A stretch of DNA of 64,000 nucleotides from Occultella glacieicola (GTDB lineage Bacteria > Actinomycetota > Actinomycetes > Actinomycetales > Beutenbergiaceae): contig NZ_SMNA01000014.1 in NCBI RefSeq assembly GCF_004353825.1, forward strand, positions 1-64,000, given 5' to 3'. The position numbers and the translations under genes are program-made. The notes beneath the pieces were generated by a model, which saw only the letters and a list, made by a program, of their open reading frames with translations, did not search any database and was not told where the DNA came from. Positions 40,248 to 48,749 of this stretch are shown piece after piece. How positions within the stretch are numbered: position 1 is the stretch's first letter; each line of letters begins with the position of its first letter.

Positions 40248-40676
40248 ATGGCGACCCTGTTCACGCGCATCATCGACGGCGAGATCCCCGGCCGGTTCGT
40301 CTGGTCCGATGAGGTCTGCGTCGCGTTCCTGACCATCGAGCCGCTGCAGCTCGGGCACGTCATGGTCGTGCCCCGCGCGGAGGTCGACCAGTGGGTCGAC
40401 CTGCCCGCGGGCGTGGCCGCGCATGTGTTCGCGGTCGCCCAGGCCATCGGCACCGCCCAGCGGAGCGCGTTCGACGCCGCGCGGATCGGCATGCTGATCC
40501 AGGGGTACGAGATCCCGCACACCCACGTGCACGTGTGGCCGAGCCGGTCCCCCGCCGACTTCGACCTGGGCAGCGCCATGCGCGACGTTCCCGACGCGCA
40601 CGCCGATCACGCCGCGGCCACGCTGCGGGCGCAGCTGCGCGCGGACGGGCACGCGGCGTTCGTACCGGGGGACTGA
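40248..40676 (+). CDS. HIT-family nucleotide hydrolase/transferase
   Basis: A 142-aa histidine-triad protein. TLFTRIIDGEIPGRFVWSDEVCVAFLTIEPLQLGHVMVVPRAEVDQWVDL is the usual N-terminal half, and IPHTHVHVWP carries the H-x-H-x-H triad whose central His attacks the nucleotide phosphate. The family hydrolyses purine nucleoside phosphoramidates or dinucleotides. The exact substrate is not predictable. Stand-alone, predicted leaderless. Confidence 0.92.
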   Translation: MATLFTRIIDGEIPGRFVWSDEVCVAFLTIEPLQLGHVMVVPRAEVDQWVDLPAGVAAHVFAVAQAIGTAQRSAFDAARIGMLIQGYEIPHTHVHVWPSRSPADFDLGSAMRDVPDAHADHAAATLRAQLRADGHAAFVPGD

Positions 40677-40856
40677 GCCCGAGCGGGGCTGGAGTCGCGC
40701 CGAGTCTGATCCGGGGCCGCCGTCACGAGGCGAAGGTGGCGCTGGAGCGAGCCGGAGATTGCCGCCGTTCGCCGGTCGTGACCGTCCCGACTGCGCCGCG
40801 GGCGCGCGAAATCTCGGGCCATCCACACCCTTCGCACGAATGTCGTACGTCTGTTC

Positions 40857-40862
40857 TAGTGT
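40857..40862 (+). promoter_or_regulatory. -10 box of the 13E12-type gene
   Basis: TAGTGT ends 6 nt before the ATG at 40869 with no Shine-Dalgarno, fitting a leaderless start. The remaining ~180 bp between the HIT gene and this box hold no recognised feature. Confidence 0.4.
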
Positions 40863-40868
40863 TGCTGC

Positions 40869-43453
40869 ATGGGGACAAGCACTGCCGACGAGCGGCTCAC
40901 GGACGCCGAGGCTGCCGCACTCACGGCTGCCGATCGTGCCGCTGCCGCGGCGGAGTACGCCTCCTGGCTGGGGGCCGACGGTGAGCTGACCGTCCCGGCC
41001 GAGTGGCTGGCGGAGGTGCCCGAGGAGTTTCTCACCGAGATCTTCGAGACACCCCTTCGCGAACCCGGTGAGTCCGATCCCGAGGTGGCCACCCGCCACG
41101 TCGAAGCCGGCGATCTCGCCGGTGTGGCCCCCGGGCGTGAACTCGTGGACCTCCTGCTGGAGGCGGACCGCTGGCGCGCGGACGCCTACACCACACTGGA
41201 GGAGCTCGCCGCGTGGGATCGGGTCAATTCCTGGGCCGCGGGCCGTGTTCGGGAACTCGCCTCGCTCGTCGGTCAGGATGCACGGCTGGAACTGGGGCCG
41301 GTGGCGCCTCGTGCGGCAGGCACAAGGAACACGAACTTCGCGGGCGAGGAGGTCGCGATGCGGCTGGGGTGCTCGAAGCAGCGGGGCCGCAACCTGATCC
41401 GCAGCGGGGACGCGCTGCGGAACGAGTGCATCCCCACGGCAGACGCCCTCGCAGCCGGTGAGATCGACGCCGCGAAGGCCGAGATCATCGTGGCCGGAGT
41501 CGAACACCTCTCACCGGACCAGGCGCTCGAGGTCCAGGACATCGTGCTCCCCCGGGCGGCGCACCAGCCGCACCACCAGGTCCGTCAGGACGTCGCGCGG
41601 GCGGTCGCCGAGGTGGACCAGGCGAACTTCACGCAGCGGCCGCAGGCGGCCGCGAAGAAGCGCCGCGTCGACCGTCCGCGGCCGCTCGGCGACGGCATGA
41701 GCTCCCTGTACGCCGTGTTGCCGACGCTCGACGCCGCCGCGATGGACGCCGCTCTCGACGGTGCCGCGCGCGCCGCCCGGGCGGCCGGGGACCCGAACAC
41801 CATCGAGGCGTTGCGGGCCGACTTCCTGGGTCTGTTCGGGCACACCGCGCTCGCCACCGGGGCCGTCGAGGTGCGCCTGCCCCTCGACACGGACGGCCCC
41901 ATCGTCGGCGCCACGGTGACGACCTCGGCACCCGTGCCGGGCCCCACTCCCGGGACCCAGGAAGCCGGCGGCACGCGCTCCGGCGGCACCGCGACCGACG
42001 CGACCACGGGCACGAGCCCCTCGGAGCCCGCAGCGCCGGTGGCACGGCCGGATCGGGCCGCCGTCGGGACGGCACCCGTGGGCGGCCCCTGCAGGTTGCC
42101 GCCGGCCGTCCTCGGCCTCGTGGCGCCGTTCGACGCATCCGCTCTGATGGCGGACGGCATCGTGCCCACGGCGGCCGCGACCGCCCGCTACCGCGCGATC
42201 GCCGAGCGCACCGGCATGGACCGGGAGGTGGTCGTCAACGCCATGAGTCCCGCCGGGATCGCGTGGTACCGGGACCGGATCCGCGCGGAGGAGTACCGTC
42301 GGGCGCACGATCCTGCGCACGGCCCCGTGGTCCCGGTCGCGGGCGCACTCCCCGGGATGCCCATGCCGCCCGCTCCTGCGCCGTCACCAGCTCCGACGGC
42401 GGACTCCACCGCGACGAGCCACTCCCCCGGTGTCCGGGCCGGAACCGACCCCGGCGGCGCAGCCCTGCCGACCGGCGCCCAACCGGCCACACCCGCCCCC
42501 GGCGAAGCCCTGCCCAGCGAGACTTCACCAGCCATACCCACCCCCGGCGCAGCCCTACCCACCGGCGCCCAACTGACCACACCCACCCCCGGCGCGGCCC
42601 TGCCCAGCGGGACCTCACCGTCCACACCCACCACCGGCGCAGCGCTGCCCGCACAGCCTCCGACGTCGAGACATCAGCGGGTGGATCCGCTGATGGTCGA
42701 GATTCGCGGCCCGTCCCGGTCCGCGTCCCGGCCCGAGTCTGCGTTCGGCGGGCCGATCCCCGGCGTCGATGGCGACCACCGGACGACCAGCGGGTCGGCC
42801 GTGTCACCGGAGCATGGCCCGCGCAGATGCCGCCGTCGGCGCCCGCGGGGCCCTCCCCAGCGGCGGCGCAGGCGCCGCCGCTGACGGGCACGGTGTTGCA
42901 CCGGTACCCGCTCAGTTCCACCGCCGGGCGTCGGGCCCGGGTGGACGTCACGGTGCCGATCACGACCCTCCTCGGTGGTGATGCCCCGGCCTACGTCACC
43001 TCGCTCGGTCCGATCCCGGCCCACGACGCCCGGGCCCACGCCGCGCATTCGAGCATCCGCCGGTTGCTCACCGATCCGGCGTCCGGCACCGTCCTGGACG
43101 TCGGCACCAGCACCTACCGGCCCCCGGCCCCGCTTGCCGAGCACGTCCGCCACCGCAACCCGGTCTGCGTCGCCCCGGGGTGCACGCAGCCGGCCATCGA
43201 CTCCGAGCTGGACCACACCGTCCCGTACCCGGCCGGACCGACGGCCGCGCACAACCTGGGCCCGCTCTGCAAGCGCCACCACCTGCTGAAGACGCACGCC
43301 GGCTACCGCCTGGTCCAGCCGACGCCGGGCGTCTTCGAGTGGACCACGCCGACCGGGCAGCGCTACCGCAAACTCGCGGACGGCGACACGTTCCATCTCG
43401 AGCGCGAGCCGGAGCCGACGCTCGCCGACCGGGATGAGCCGCCACCGTTCTGA
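40869..43453 (+). pseudogene. 13E12/DUF222-family HNH endonuclease, broken by a frameshift
   Basis: Two overlapping frames together make one 13E12-type protein. The first (40869-42884, 671 codons) holds the DUF222 domain (RWRADAYTTLEELAAWDRVNSW, EEVAMRLGCSKQRGRNLIRSGDALRN, GEIDAAKAEIIVAGVEHLS, GMSSLYAVLPTLDAAAMDAALDGAAR) and a Pro/Thr-rich linker with tandem repeats, then degenerates into Arg-rich nonsense. The second, in another frame up to 43453, resumes with GTVLHRYPLSSTAGRRARVDVTVP and the intact HNH nuclease CVAPGCTQPAIDSELDHTVPYPAGPTAAHNLGPLCKRHHLLKT. The switch lies between about 42760 and 42890. Total span is not a multiple of three. This is either a pseudogene, a sequencing error, or less likely programmed frameshifting. 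These genes are multi-copy in many actinobacteria and their role is unsettled. Confidence 0.8.
42456..42650 (+). repeat. 45-bp tandem repeat in the linker of the 13E12-type gene
   Basis: Four 45-bp units (starting 42456, 42501, 42546, 42591) plus a partial fifth at 42636 each encode 15 residues of the pattern G-[AE]-A-L-P-[TS]-x6-P-x-[PT]. Odd and even units alternate between a GAQ and an ETS/GTS form, so the ancestral duplication was probably of 90 bp. The unit length keeps frame, so this repeat alone does not explain the frameshift downstream. Confidence 0.85.
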
Positions 43454-43503
43454 CCGGCCGCGATCGCGCCCCGGCGCCGCGATCGGCGCGGCTCCCGCCA
43501 CAC

Positions 43504-43509
43504 TATGCT
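43504..43509 (+). promoter_or_regulatory. -10 box for leaderless UspA-like transcript
   Basis: TATGCT ends 6 nt before the ATG at 43516, with no ribosome binding site between. Confidence 0.45.
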
Positions 43510-43515
43510 CGGCTC

Positions 43516-43995
43516 ATGCCGACCATCCTCGTCCTCACCGAAGAAGCGCTCCGTGAGAGCGACGTGAAGAAGATCCTCCACCTCCACGACGATCCCGAGG
43601 CCAGGTTCGAGGTGCTCGTCCCGGCGGACACCGAGCGCAACGTCATCACCGACATCATCGACCACCTGAGCCTGTTCGAGATGCATAAGGCCTGGGACAG
43701 CCTCACCCACCGCACTGACGCCCAGACCGCCCGCAGCGAGGCCGACACCGCCCTGAACACCTCGCTGGACCGCTTCTCGGCCGTCGGCGCGGAGGCCTCC
43801 GGATCGGTCATCGCGGACGACCCGCTCCCCGCCCTCACCCAGGCGGTCAACAACCTGCGCGCCGACGAGCTGATCGTGGTCACCCGGCCGCACGCCGTCG
43901 AGGACACGTTCCACCAGGACTGGGCCTCGCGCGCCCGGGAGGAACTCGGCGTGCCGGTGCTGCACTTCTACTCGGGCACCGACTTCGTCGGCTGA
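43516..43995 (+). CDS. Small UspA-like alpha/beta protein
   Basis: A 159-aa soluble protein with a Rossmann-like pattern: strand MPTILVLTEEAL, helix SDVKKILHLH, strand RFEVLVPAD, helices around residues 50-85, strand GSVIADDPLPAL, strand DELIVVTRPHAVEDTFHQDWASRAREELGVPVLHFYSG. This resembles universal stress proteins, but the ATP-binding G-x2-G-x9-G-S/T motif is not evident. Widespread uncharacterised homologues occur in actinobacteria. Function unknown. Stand-alone between the broken 13E12 gene and the convergent ATP-grasp gene. Confidence 0.75.
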   Translation: MPTILVLTEEALRESDVKKILHLHDDPEARFEVLVPADTERNVITDIIDHLSLFEMHKAWDSLTHRTDAQTARSEADTALNTSLDRFSAVGAEASGSVIADDPLPALTQAVNNLRADELIVVTRPHAVEDTFHQDWASRAREELGVPVLHFYSGTDFVG

Positions 43996-44050
43996 CGCAG
44001 AGCCCGATCAGGCCCGGTCCGAGGGCAGATCGGGGCCGGGTCAGGACCGG

Positions 44051-45293
44051 TCAGAAGCCGCTGTCCGTGGGCCTCGGGTAATAGGTTCGCAGCGCCCGAA
44101 GCTGGTTCACCTGCGCCAGGATCCGGTACAGCCATCGCTTCGGGCTCCGGTCCCCGCGGTACTTCAACGGGTGCACGGCCCGCCGACGCCGCAGGACACC
44201 ACGCGCACGCCCGAGCAGTTCCCGGTCCCGCACGTACCGGCCCAGCACGAAGGTGGGGATGTAGGCGTAGATGCCCTGCGCCGTCGCCCGCTGCGGCTCC
44301 ACCCGTCGCCCACGCACCAGATCCTCGACCAGGACCTGCGCGGTGCTGACCCCACCGACGTTCGCGTAGTAGTGCGAGCGCCCCAGCCGGGGGTTGATGT
44401 CCAGCAGCCGGGCCCGGCCGTCCCGAGGGTCGATCTTGAAGTCGACGCTCGCGAACCCACGGAACCCGACCTCGGCGAGCACGGCGCGAACGGACTCCAC
44501 CAGGTCCGCGTCGTACTCGACCATGATGATCGCCGAGTTCCCGATGAACGTCGGCTGATGCATCGCCAACAACACCCGGCCGGACGCGGCCATCGTCAGG
44601 TCACCATGGGAGTCGACGTAGCAGTTGACGACCCGGTTCCAGGTGTCGTCACCCGGCACGAGTTCCTGCAGCAGCATCGTCCCGCCATACTCCGCGGCGG
44701 CGATCCGCTCCAGCTCGCGCACCAGGGTGTCGGCGTCGTCGAGGGCGTAGACCTTCCGCCGGCCGGCGAACGTCAGCTCCTCGAACTCGGCCCCGGCGAA
44801 CGGCTTCATCACGACCGGGAACGTCAGCTCCCCCGCCGCGGCACGCCAGGCCTGCTCGTCCCTCGGCAGCGCCGCCACCGCCACGGTGGCCGGCGCGAGG
44901 ATCCCGAGCCGCTCCAGCACGGCATACATCGAGGTCTTGTCCGCGAGGGCGGTCACGATCGACTCTGCGGCGAACGGGATCACGTAGTTCGCCTCGAGGC
45001 GCTCCCGGTACCGCAGCACGAACGCGAGCTGGTGATCGGAGTTGACCACCAGGATCCGGTCGGTGTCGGGATGCGCCGCGGCCACGGTGTCGAGCGCGGC
45101 GAGGATCCGCTCGTCATCGGCGTCGTCCCCGACGAACACGTTCTCCAGGATCGCCGAGTCGTTGATCGGGCCGCGCGGCAGCTCGCTGATCACCACCGAG
45201 CGCACCCCGTACGCCTCGTGGAACGAACGCGCCATCGCGTAGATGCCGAGGTCGGTGCCGAGCAGCACCGGGCACAGGGTCCGGTCGGTCATG
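44051..45293 (-). CDS. D-aspartate-ligase-like ATP-grasp enzyme (peptidoglycan cross-bridge)
   Basis: A 413-aa ATP-grasp carboxylate-amine ligase. Several segments resemble enterococcal D-aspartate ligase Asl(fm) as I recall it: PVLLGTDLGIYAMARSFHEAYG at the N-terminus, FPVVMKPFAGAEFEELTFAGRRKVY, LLQELVPGDDTWNRVVNCYVD, GFASVDFKIDPRDGRARLLDINPRLGRSHYY with the metal-binding DPRDG and N residues, and a basic C-terminal RSPKRWLYRI. Such enzymes attach a D-amino acid to the stem-peptide lysine/ornithine to form the interpeptide bridge, and many Micrococcales have A4-type bridges with dicarboxylic acids. The transferred amino acid cannot be told. The ATG at 45293 is preferred over one at 45361 because GGAGG lies 11 nt upstream. 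No racemase is adjacent. Confidence 0.72.
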
Positions 45294-45473
45294 GGCGCAG
45301 CATCCTCCGTGCGGTCCGGGCGTGGCGGGGGCGGTTCGGCGCCGCGGGACCGGCGGCGCAACCGGTGCGGGTGTCTCCCCGCGGCGCGCCGCAGGCACGG
45401 CCCGACGGCGAAACCTGGGCGAGTCTACCGGCCCGCCTTCGGCGCGCCTCTCGAAGGTTGGCCCGGCGCCGCC

Positions 45474-45479
45474 TAGCCT
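45474..45479 (+). promoter_or_regulatory. -10 box for leaderless DUF3000/RNase D transcript
   Basis: TAGCCT ends 6 nt before the GTG at 45486. No Shine-Dalgarno is present. The rest of the 192-bp divergent gap holds only the GGAGG site of the ATP-grasp gene. Confidence 0.45.
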
Positions 45480-45485
45480 GAACTG

Positions 45486-46064
45486 GTGAACGTGCAGCAG
45501 ACGCCCGTCGCGCCACCGGACTTCGAGGCGGCTCTGTTGAGCCTGCGTGGGCATCGGATGCGCCCGGAGTTCCACCTCGAGGAGGTGCCGGCGCCGACCC
45601 GGATCGCGCCCTACGCTCTCGCGCTCACCGGCGAGGTCAACCCCACCCGGGACCCGGACGACATGCTCGGCAACGGGCGGTTCGTGGTGCTCTACGACCC
45701 CGAGGGTCAGGAGGCCTGGAACGGGGAGTTCCGAGTGATCATCATGGCCCGCGCCGAGCTCGAGCCGGAGTTCTCCGGTGACCCGCTGCTCGGCGAGGTC
45801 GGCTGGTCCTGGCTCACCGACGCCCTCGAGGCCTCCGGCGCCGACTACCACTCCCTCTCCGGCACCGTCACCCGCGTCCTCTCGGAGACCTTCGGTGGTC
45901 TGCATCTGCGTTCCGGCGAGGTCGAGATCGAGATCAGGGCGTCCTGGACGCCGGGGAGCACCGACCTGGCCCCGCACCTGCGCGCCTGGGCACTGTTGAC
46001 CTGCCAGACGGCGGGCCTGCCGCCGATCCCTGACAACGTGAGCCCACTGAACAGGAAGCGATGA
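45486..46064 (+). CDS. DUF3000 family protein
   Basis: A 192-aa protein of the actinobacteria-restricted DUF3000 family, function unknown. MRPEFHLEEVPAPTRIAPYALALTGEV, GRFVVLYDPEGQEAWNGEFRVIIMARAELEPEFSGDPLLGEVGWSWLTDAL, FGGLHLRSGEVEIEIRASWTP and AWALLTCQTAGLPPIPDNVSPLN are recognisable. It has no signal peptide. It overlaps the ribonuclease D gene by 4 bp, a linkage conserved in many actinobacteria, which suggests a link to RNA metabolism. That is inference from context. Confidence 0.88.
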   Translation: MNVQQTPVAPPDFEAALLSLRGHRMRPEFHLEEVPAPTRIAPYALALTGEVNPTRDPDDMLGNGRFVVLYDPEGQEAWNGEFRVIIMARAELEPEFSGDPLLGEVGWSWLTDALEASGADYHSLSGTVTRVLSETFGGLHLRSGEVEIEIRASWTPGSTDLAPHLRAWALLTCQTAGLPPIPDNVSPLNRKR

Positions 46065-47347
46065 CCGACGTCGAACCCGACGCCCCGGCGGAACTGATCC
46101 CCCTGCTCGAACCGGCGGAGGGGGTCCCCGAGGTCACCGCGACCGCGGCCGGCCTGGACGAGGTGGTGGCTCGGATGGCTGCCGGCAGCGGCCCCGTCGC
46201 CGTCGACGCGGAACGAGCCTCCGGCTACCGGTACGGCCAGCACGCCTACCTCGTCCAGCTGCGTCGCGCCGGCGCCGGCACCGCGCTCATCGACCCGCGG
46301 GAGCTTCCCGACCTCAGCGAGCTGAGCGCCGCGCTCGACGGCGTCGAGTGGGTGCTGCACGCCGCGAACCAGGATCTGCCGTGCCTCGCGGAACTGAGGT
46401 TCACGCCGTCGCGGCTGTTCGACACCGAGCTCGCCGGGCGTCTCCTCGGACGCGACCGGGTCGGGCTCGGGCCCATGGTGGCGGCGGAGCTCGGGTTCGC
46501 CCTCGCAAAGGAGCACTCGGCCGCCGACTGGTCCGAGCGTCCGCTGCCGCAGAGCTGGCTGCGGTACGCGGCCCTGGACGTCGAGGTGCTCGTCGAACTG
46601 CGGGACGCGCTCGCCGCCGACCTCACCCGGACCGGGAAGGTCGAGTGGGCGGAACAGGAGTTCGAGGCGGTCCGCACCGCGCCACCACCACCCCCGCGCA
46701 CCGACCCCTGGCGCCGCACGTCCGGCACCCACCTGGTCCGGGACGCCCGCGGCCTGGCGATCGTCCGGGAGCTCTGGCACGCCCGCGAGATCGCGGCCGA
46801 ACGGGCTGACATCTCACCCGGTCGGATCCTGCCCGACGCCGCGATCGTCGCGGCCGCTCAGGCCAAGCCACGCGACCGCGCCGCCCTCGCCGAACTGCGC
46901 CCGTTCAAGAGCCGGGGGGCGGCCCGCCGCCTGTCCATCTGGGCGGACGCCGTCGCACGGGCGCTCGCGCTGGAGCCCGGGGAACTCCCGGCCAAGCGCA
47001 CCCCGCTCGGCGACACCCTGCCCCCGCCCCGGGCCTGGCGCGATCGCAACCCCGAGGGCGCCGTCCGCCTCGAGAACGTGCGCCAGGACGTGCGCGCTCT
47101 CGCCGAGGAGCTCCAGCTGCCTCAGGAGAACCTGCTCACCCCGGAGTTCCAGCGCCGGATCTCGTGGGCACCACCCCGTCGGGTCACGGTGGAGACGGTC
47201 GCCGACGCGCTCACCGACCTCGGTGCCCGACGCTGGCAGGTCGACCTCGTCGCCGAGCCGATCGCCCGCGCCCTGGTCGCGCCGCCGCGCCCCCGCGAGC
47301 CCACGGCGACCTCGCAGCCCTCGGAGCCGGCCGGCCCCGGCACCTGA
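46061..47347 (+). CDS. rnd: Ribonuclease D-like 3'-5' exonuclease with HRDC domains
   Basis: A 428-aa DEDD exonuclease. Exo motifs: VAVDAERASGY (residues ~45-56, DxE), VLHAANQDLPCLAEL (motif II with the D), and WLRYAALDVEVLVELRDAL (motif III, Y-x3-D type). After ~residue 220 come HRDC-type helical domains (RGLAIVRELWHAREIAAERADISPGRILPDAAIVAAAQAKP...). In E. coli RNase D trims tRNA and small RNA 3' ends. The N-terminal ~20 residues and the C-terminal Pro-rich tail are probably disordered. ATGA overlap with the DUF3000 gene. Confidence 0.9.
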   Translation: MTDVEPDAPAELIPLLEPAEGVPEVTATAAGLDEVVARMAAGSGPVAVDAERASGYRYGQHAYLVQLRRAGAGTALIDPRELPDLSELSAALDGVEWVLHAANQDLPCLAELRFTPSRLFDTELAGRLLGRDRVGLGPMVAAELGFALAKEHSAADWSERPLPQSWLRYAALDVEVLVELRDALAADLTRTGKVEWAEQEFEAVRTAPPPPPRTDPWRRTSGTHLVRDARGLAIVRELWHAREIAAERADISPGRILPDAAIVAAAQAKPRDRAALAELRPFKSRGAARRLSIWADAVARALALEPGELPAKRTPLGDTLPPPRAWRDRNPEGAVRLENVRQDVRALAEELQLPQENLLTPEFQRRISWAPPRRVTVETVADALTDLGARRWQVDLVAEPIARALVAPPRPREPTATSQPSEPAGPGT

Positions 47348-47522
47348 CCGGCTCTCACCACGACCGCGCGCCCGGGAACCACCGCGGGCGCGATTCCCGC
47401 GACCCCGGGCCACCCGGCCCGCCGTGCCGCACGCCACCAGCGGCGTATAGAGTGGCCTCGGAGTTACCTAGTACTCGCAGTCCCAGATCAAGTCCCGCAG
47501 ATGTGACCCGGAGGTCGCCACC

Positions 47523-48749
47523 ATGCCCCTGCTCGGTCGAGACGTCGTCCTCGTGGACGCGGTCCGCTCCCCGTTCGGACGCGCCAAGCCCGACGGCCTG
47601 TACGCCCACACCCGCGCGGACGACATCGCCGTCGCCGTGGTCCGGGACCTGCTCCGGCGCAACCCGGGCGTCCCCGTCGAGGCCATCGGGGACGTCGCCA
47701 TCGCTGCGACCACGCAGTCGGGCGACCAGGGCCTGACCCTCGGTCGCACGGTCGCGCTGCTCGCCGGACTGCCCACCACCGTCCCGGGATTCGCGATCGA
47801 CCGCATGTGCGCGGGCGCGATGACCGCCGTCACCACGCTCGCGTCCGGCATCGCGGTCGGTGCCGTCGACGCCGCCCTGGCCGGTGGGGTCGAGCACATG
47901 GGCCGGCACCCGCTCGGCCGGGACGCCGAACCGAACCCCCGGTTCGTCGCGGAGCGGATCGTCTCCGCGGACGCCCTGGTGATGGGCGCCACCGCGGAGA
48001 ACCTGCACGACCGGTTCCCGGCCCTGACGAAGGACCGCGCGGACACATTCGGAGCCGCGTCCCAGGCCAAGTACGCGGCCGCGCTGGCGGCCGGTGACAT
48101 CACGCCGGACCTGGTCCCGGTCGGGGTCCCCGACCCCGACCGCGGCTGGGGCCTGGCCACCGCGGACGAGCCACCCCGGCCCGGCACCACCGTGGCAGGC
48201 ATGGCCGGCCTGCCGACCCCGTTCCGGCCGGGGGGCCGGGTCACCGCGGCGACGTCGTCGCCGTTGACCGACGGGGCGACGGCGGCCCTGCTGGTCGCCG
48301 GTGACGTCGCCTCCGCGTGGGGTCTGGCCCCGAAGCTTCGCCTGGTCTCCTACGCGTACGCGGGCGTACAGCCCGAGGTGATGGGCCTCGGCCCGGTGCC
48401 CGCGACCGAGCGCGCGCTCGAGCTCGCCGGCCTGTCCGTCGCCGACATCGGACTGTTCGAACTGAACGAGGCGTTCGCCGTGCAGGTGCTCTCCTTCCTG
48501 GACGCGTTCGGCATCGCCGACGACGACCCGCGGGTGAACCCGTACGGCGGCGCGATCGCCGTCGGGCACCCGCTCGCCGCCTCCGGCGTGCGCCTCATGT
48601 CCCAGCTCGCCCGCCAGTTCGCCGCCCGTCCTGAGGTGCGCTACGGCCTCACCGCGATGTGCGTCGGGCTGGGCCAGGGTGGCGCCGTCATCTGGGAGAA
48701 CCCGCACCACCCCGACTACTCCGCCGCCAGCGAGGAGAGCAACCGATGA
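47523..48749 (+). CDS. fadA: Acetyl-CoA acyltransferase (thiolase)
   Basis: A 408-aa thiolase. DVVLVDAVRSPFGRAKPDG opens the fold. The acyl-binding Cys96 lies in AIDRMCAGAM, and the C-terminal catalytic pair in NPYGGAIAVGHPLAASG (His) and TAMCVGLGQGGA (Cys). It catalyses the last step of beta-oxidation, 3-ketoacyl-CoA + CoA to acyl-CoA + acetyl-CoA. GGAGG precedes the ATG by 9 nt. Upstream, a TATAGA hexamer at 47446-47451 and a GAGT-N8-ACTC dyad at 47461-47476 may be promoter and operator, but the evidence is thin. fadB follows with an ATGA overlap. Confidence 0.93.
   Translation: MPLLGRDVVLVDAVRSPFGRAKPDGLYAHTRADDIAVAVVRDLLRRNPGVPVEAIGDVAIAATTQSGDQGLTLGRTVALLAGLPTTVPGFAIDRMCAGAMTAVTTLASGIAVGAVDAALAGGVEHMGRHPLGRDAEPNPRFVAERIVSADALVMGATAENLHDRFPALTKDRADTFGAASQAKYAAALAAGDITPDLVPVGVPDPDRGWGLATADEPPRPGTTVAGMAGLPTPFRPGGRVTAATSSPLTDGATAALLVAGDVASAWGLAPKLRLVSYAYAGVQPEVMGLGPVPATERALELAGLSVADIGLFELNEAFAVQVLSFLDAFGIADDDPRVNPYGGAIAVGHPLAASGVRLMSQLARQFAARPEVRYGLTAMCVGLGQGGAVIWENPHHPDYSAASEESNR

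Noticed and set aside
40838-40862. LexA/SOS box in front of the 13E12-type gene
   Set aside because: No GAAC-N4-GTTC core is present. Only an isolated GTTC occurs.
42456-42650. CRISPR-like array
   Set aside because: The 45-bp units are directly adjacent with no unique spacers and encode a Pro/Thr-rich protein linker.
43454-43503. Terminator after the 13E12-type gene, from repeated CCGCGATCG elements
   Set aside because: The two copies are direct repeats that are each partly self-complementary. They do not form one convincing stem-loop.
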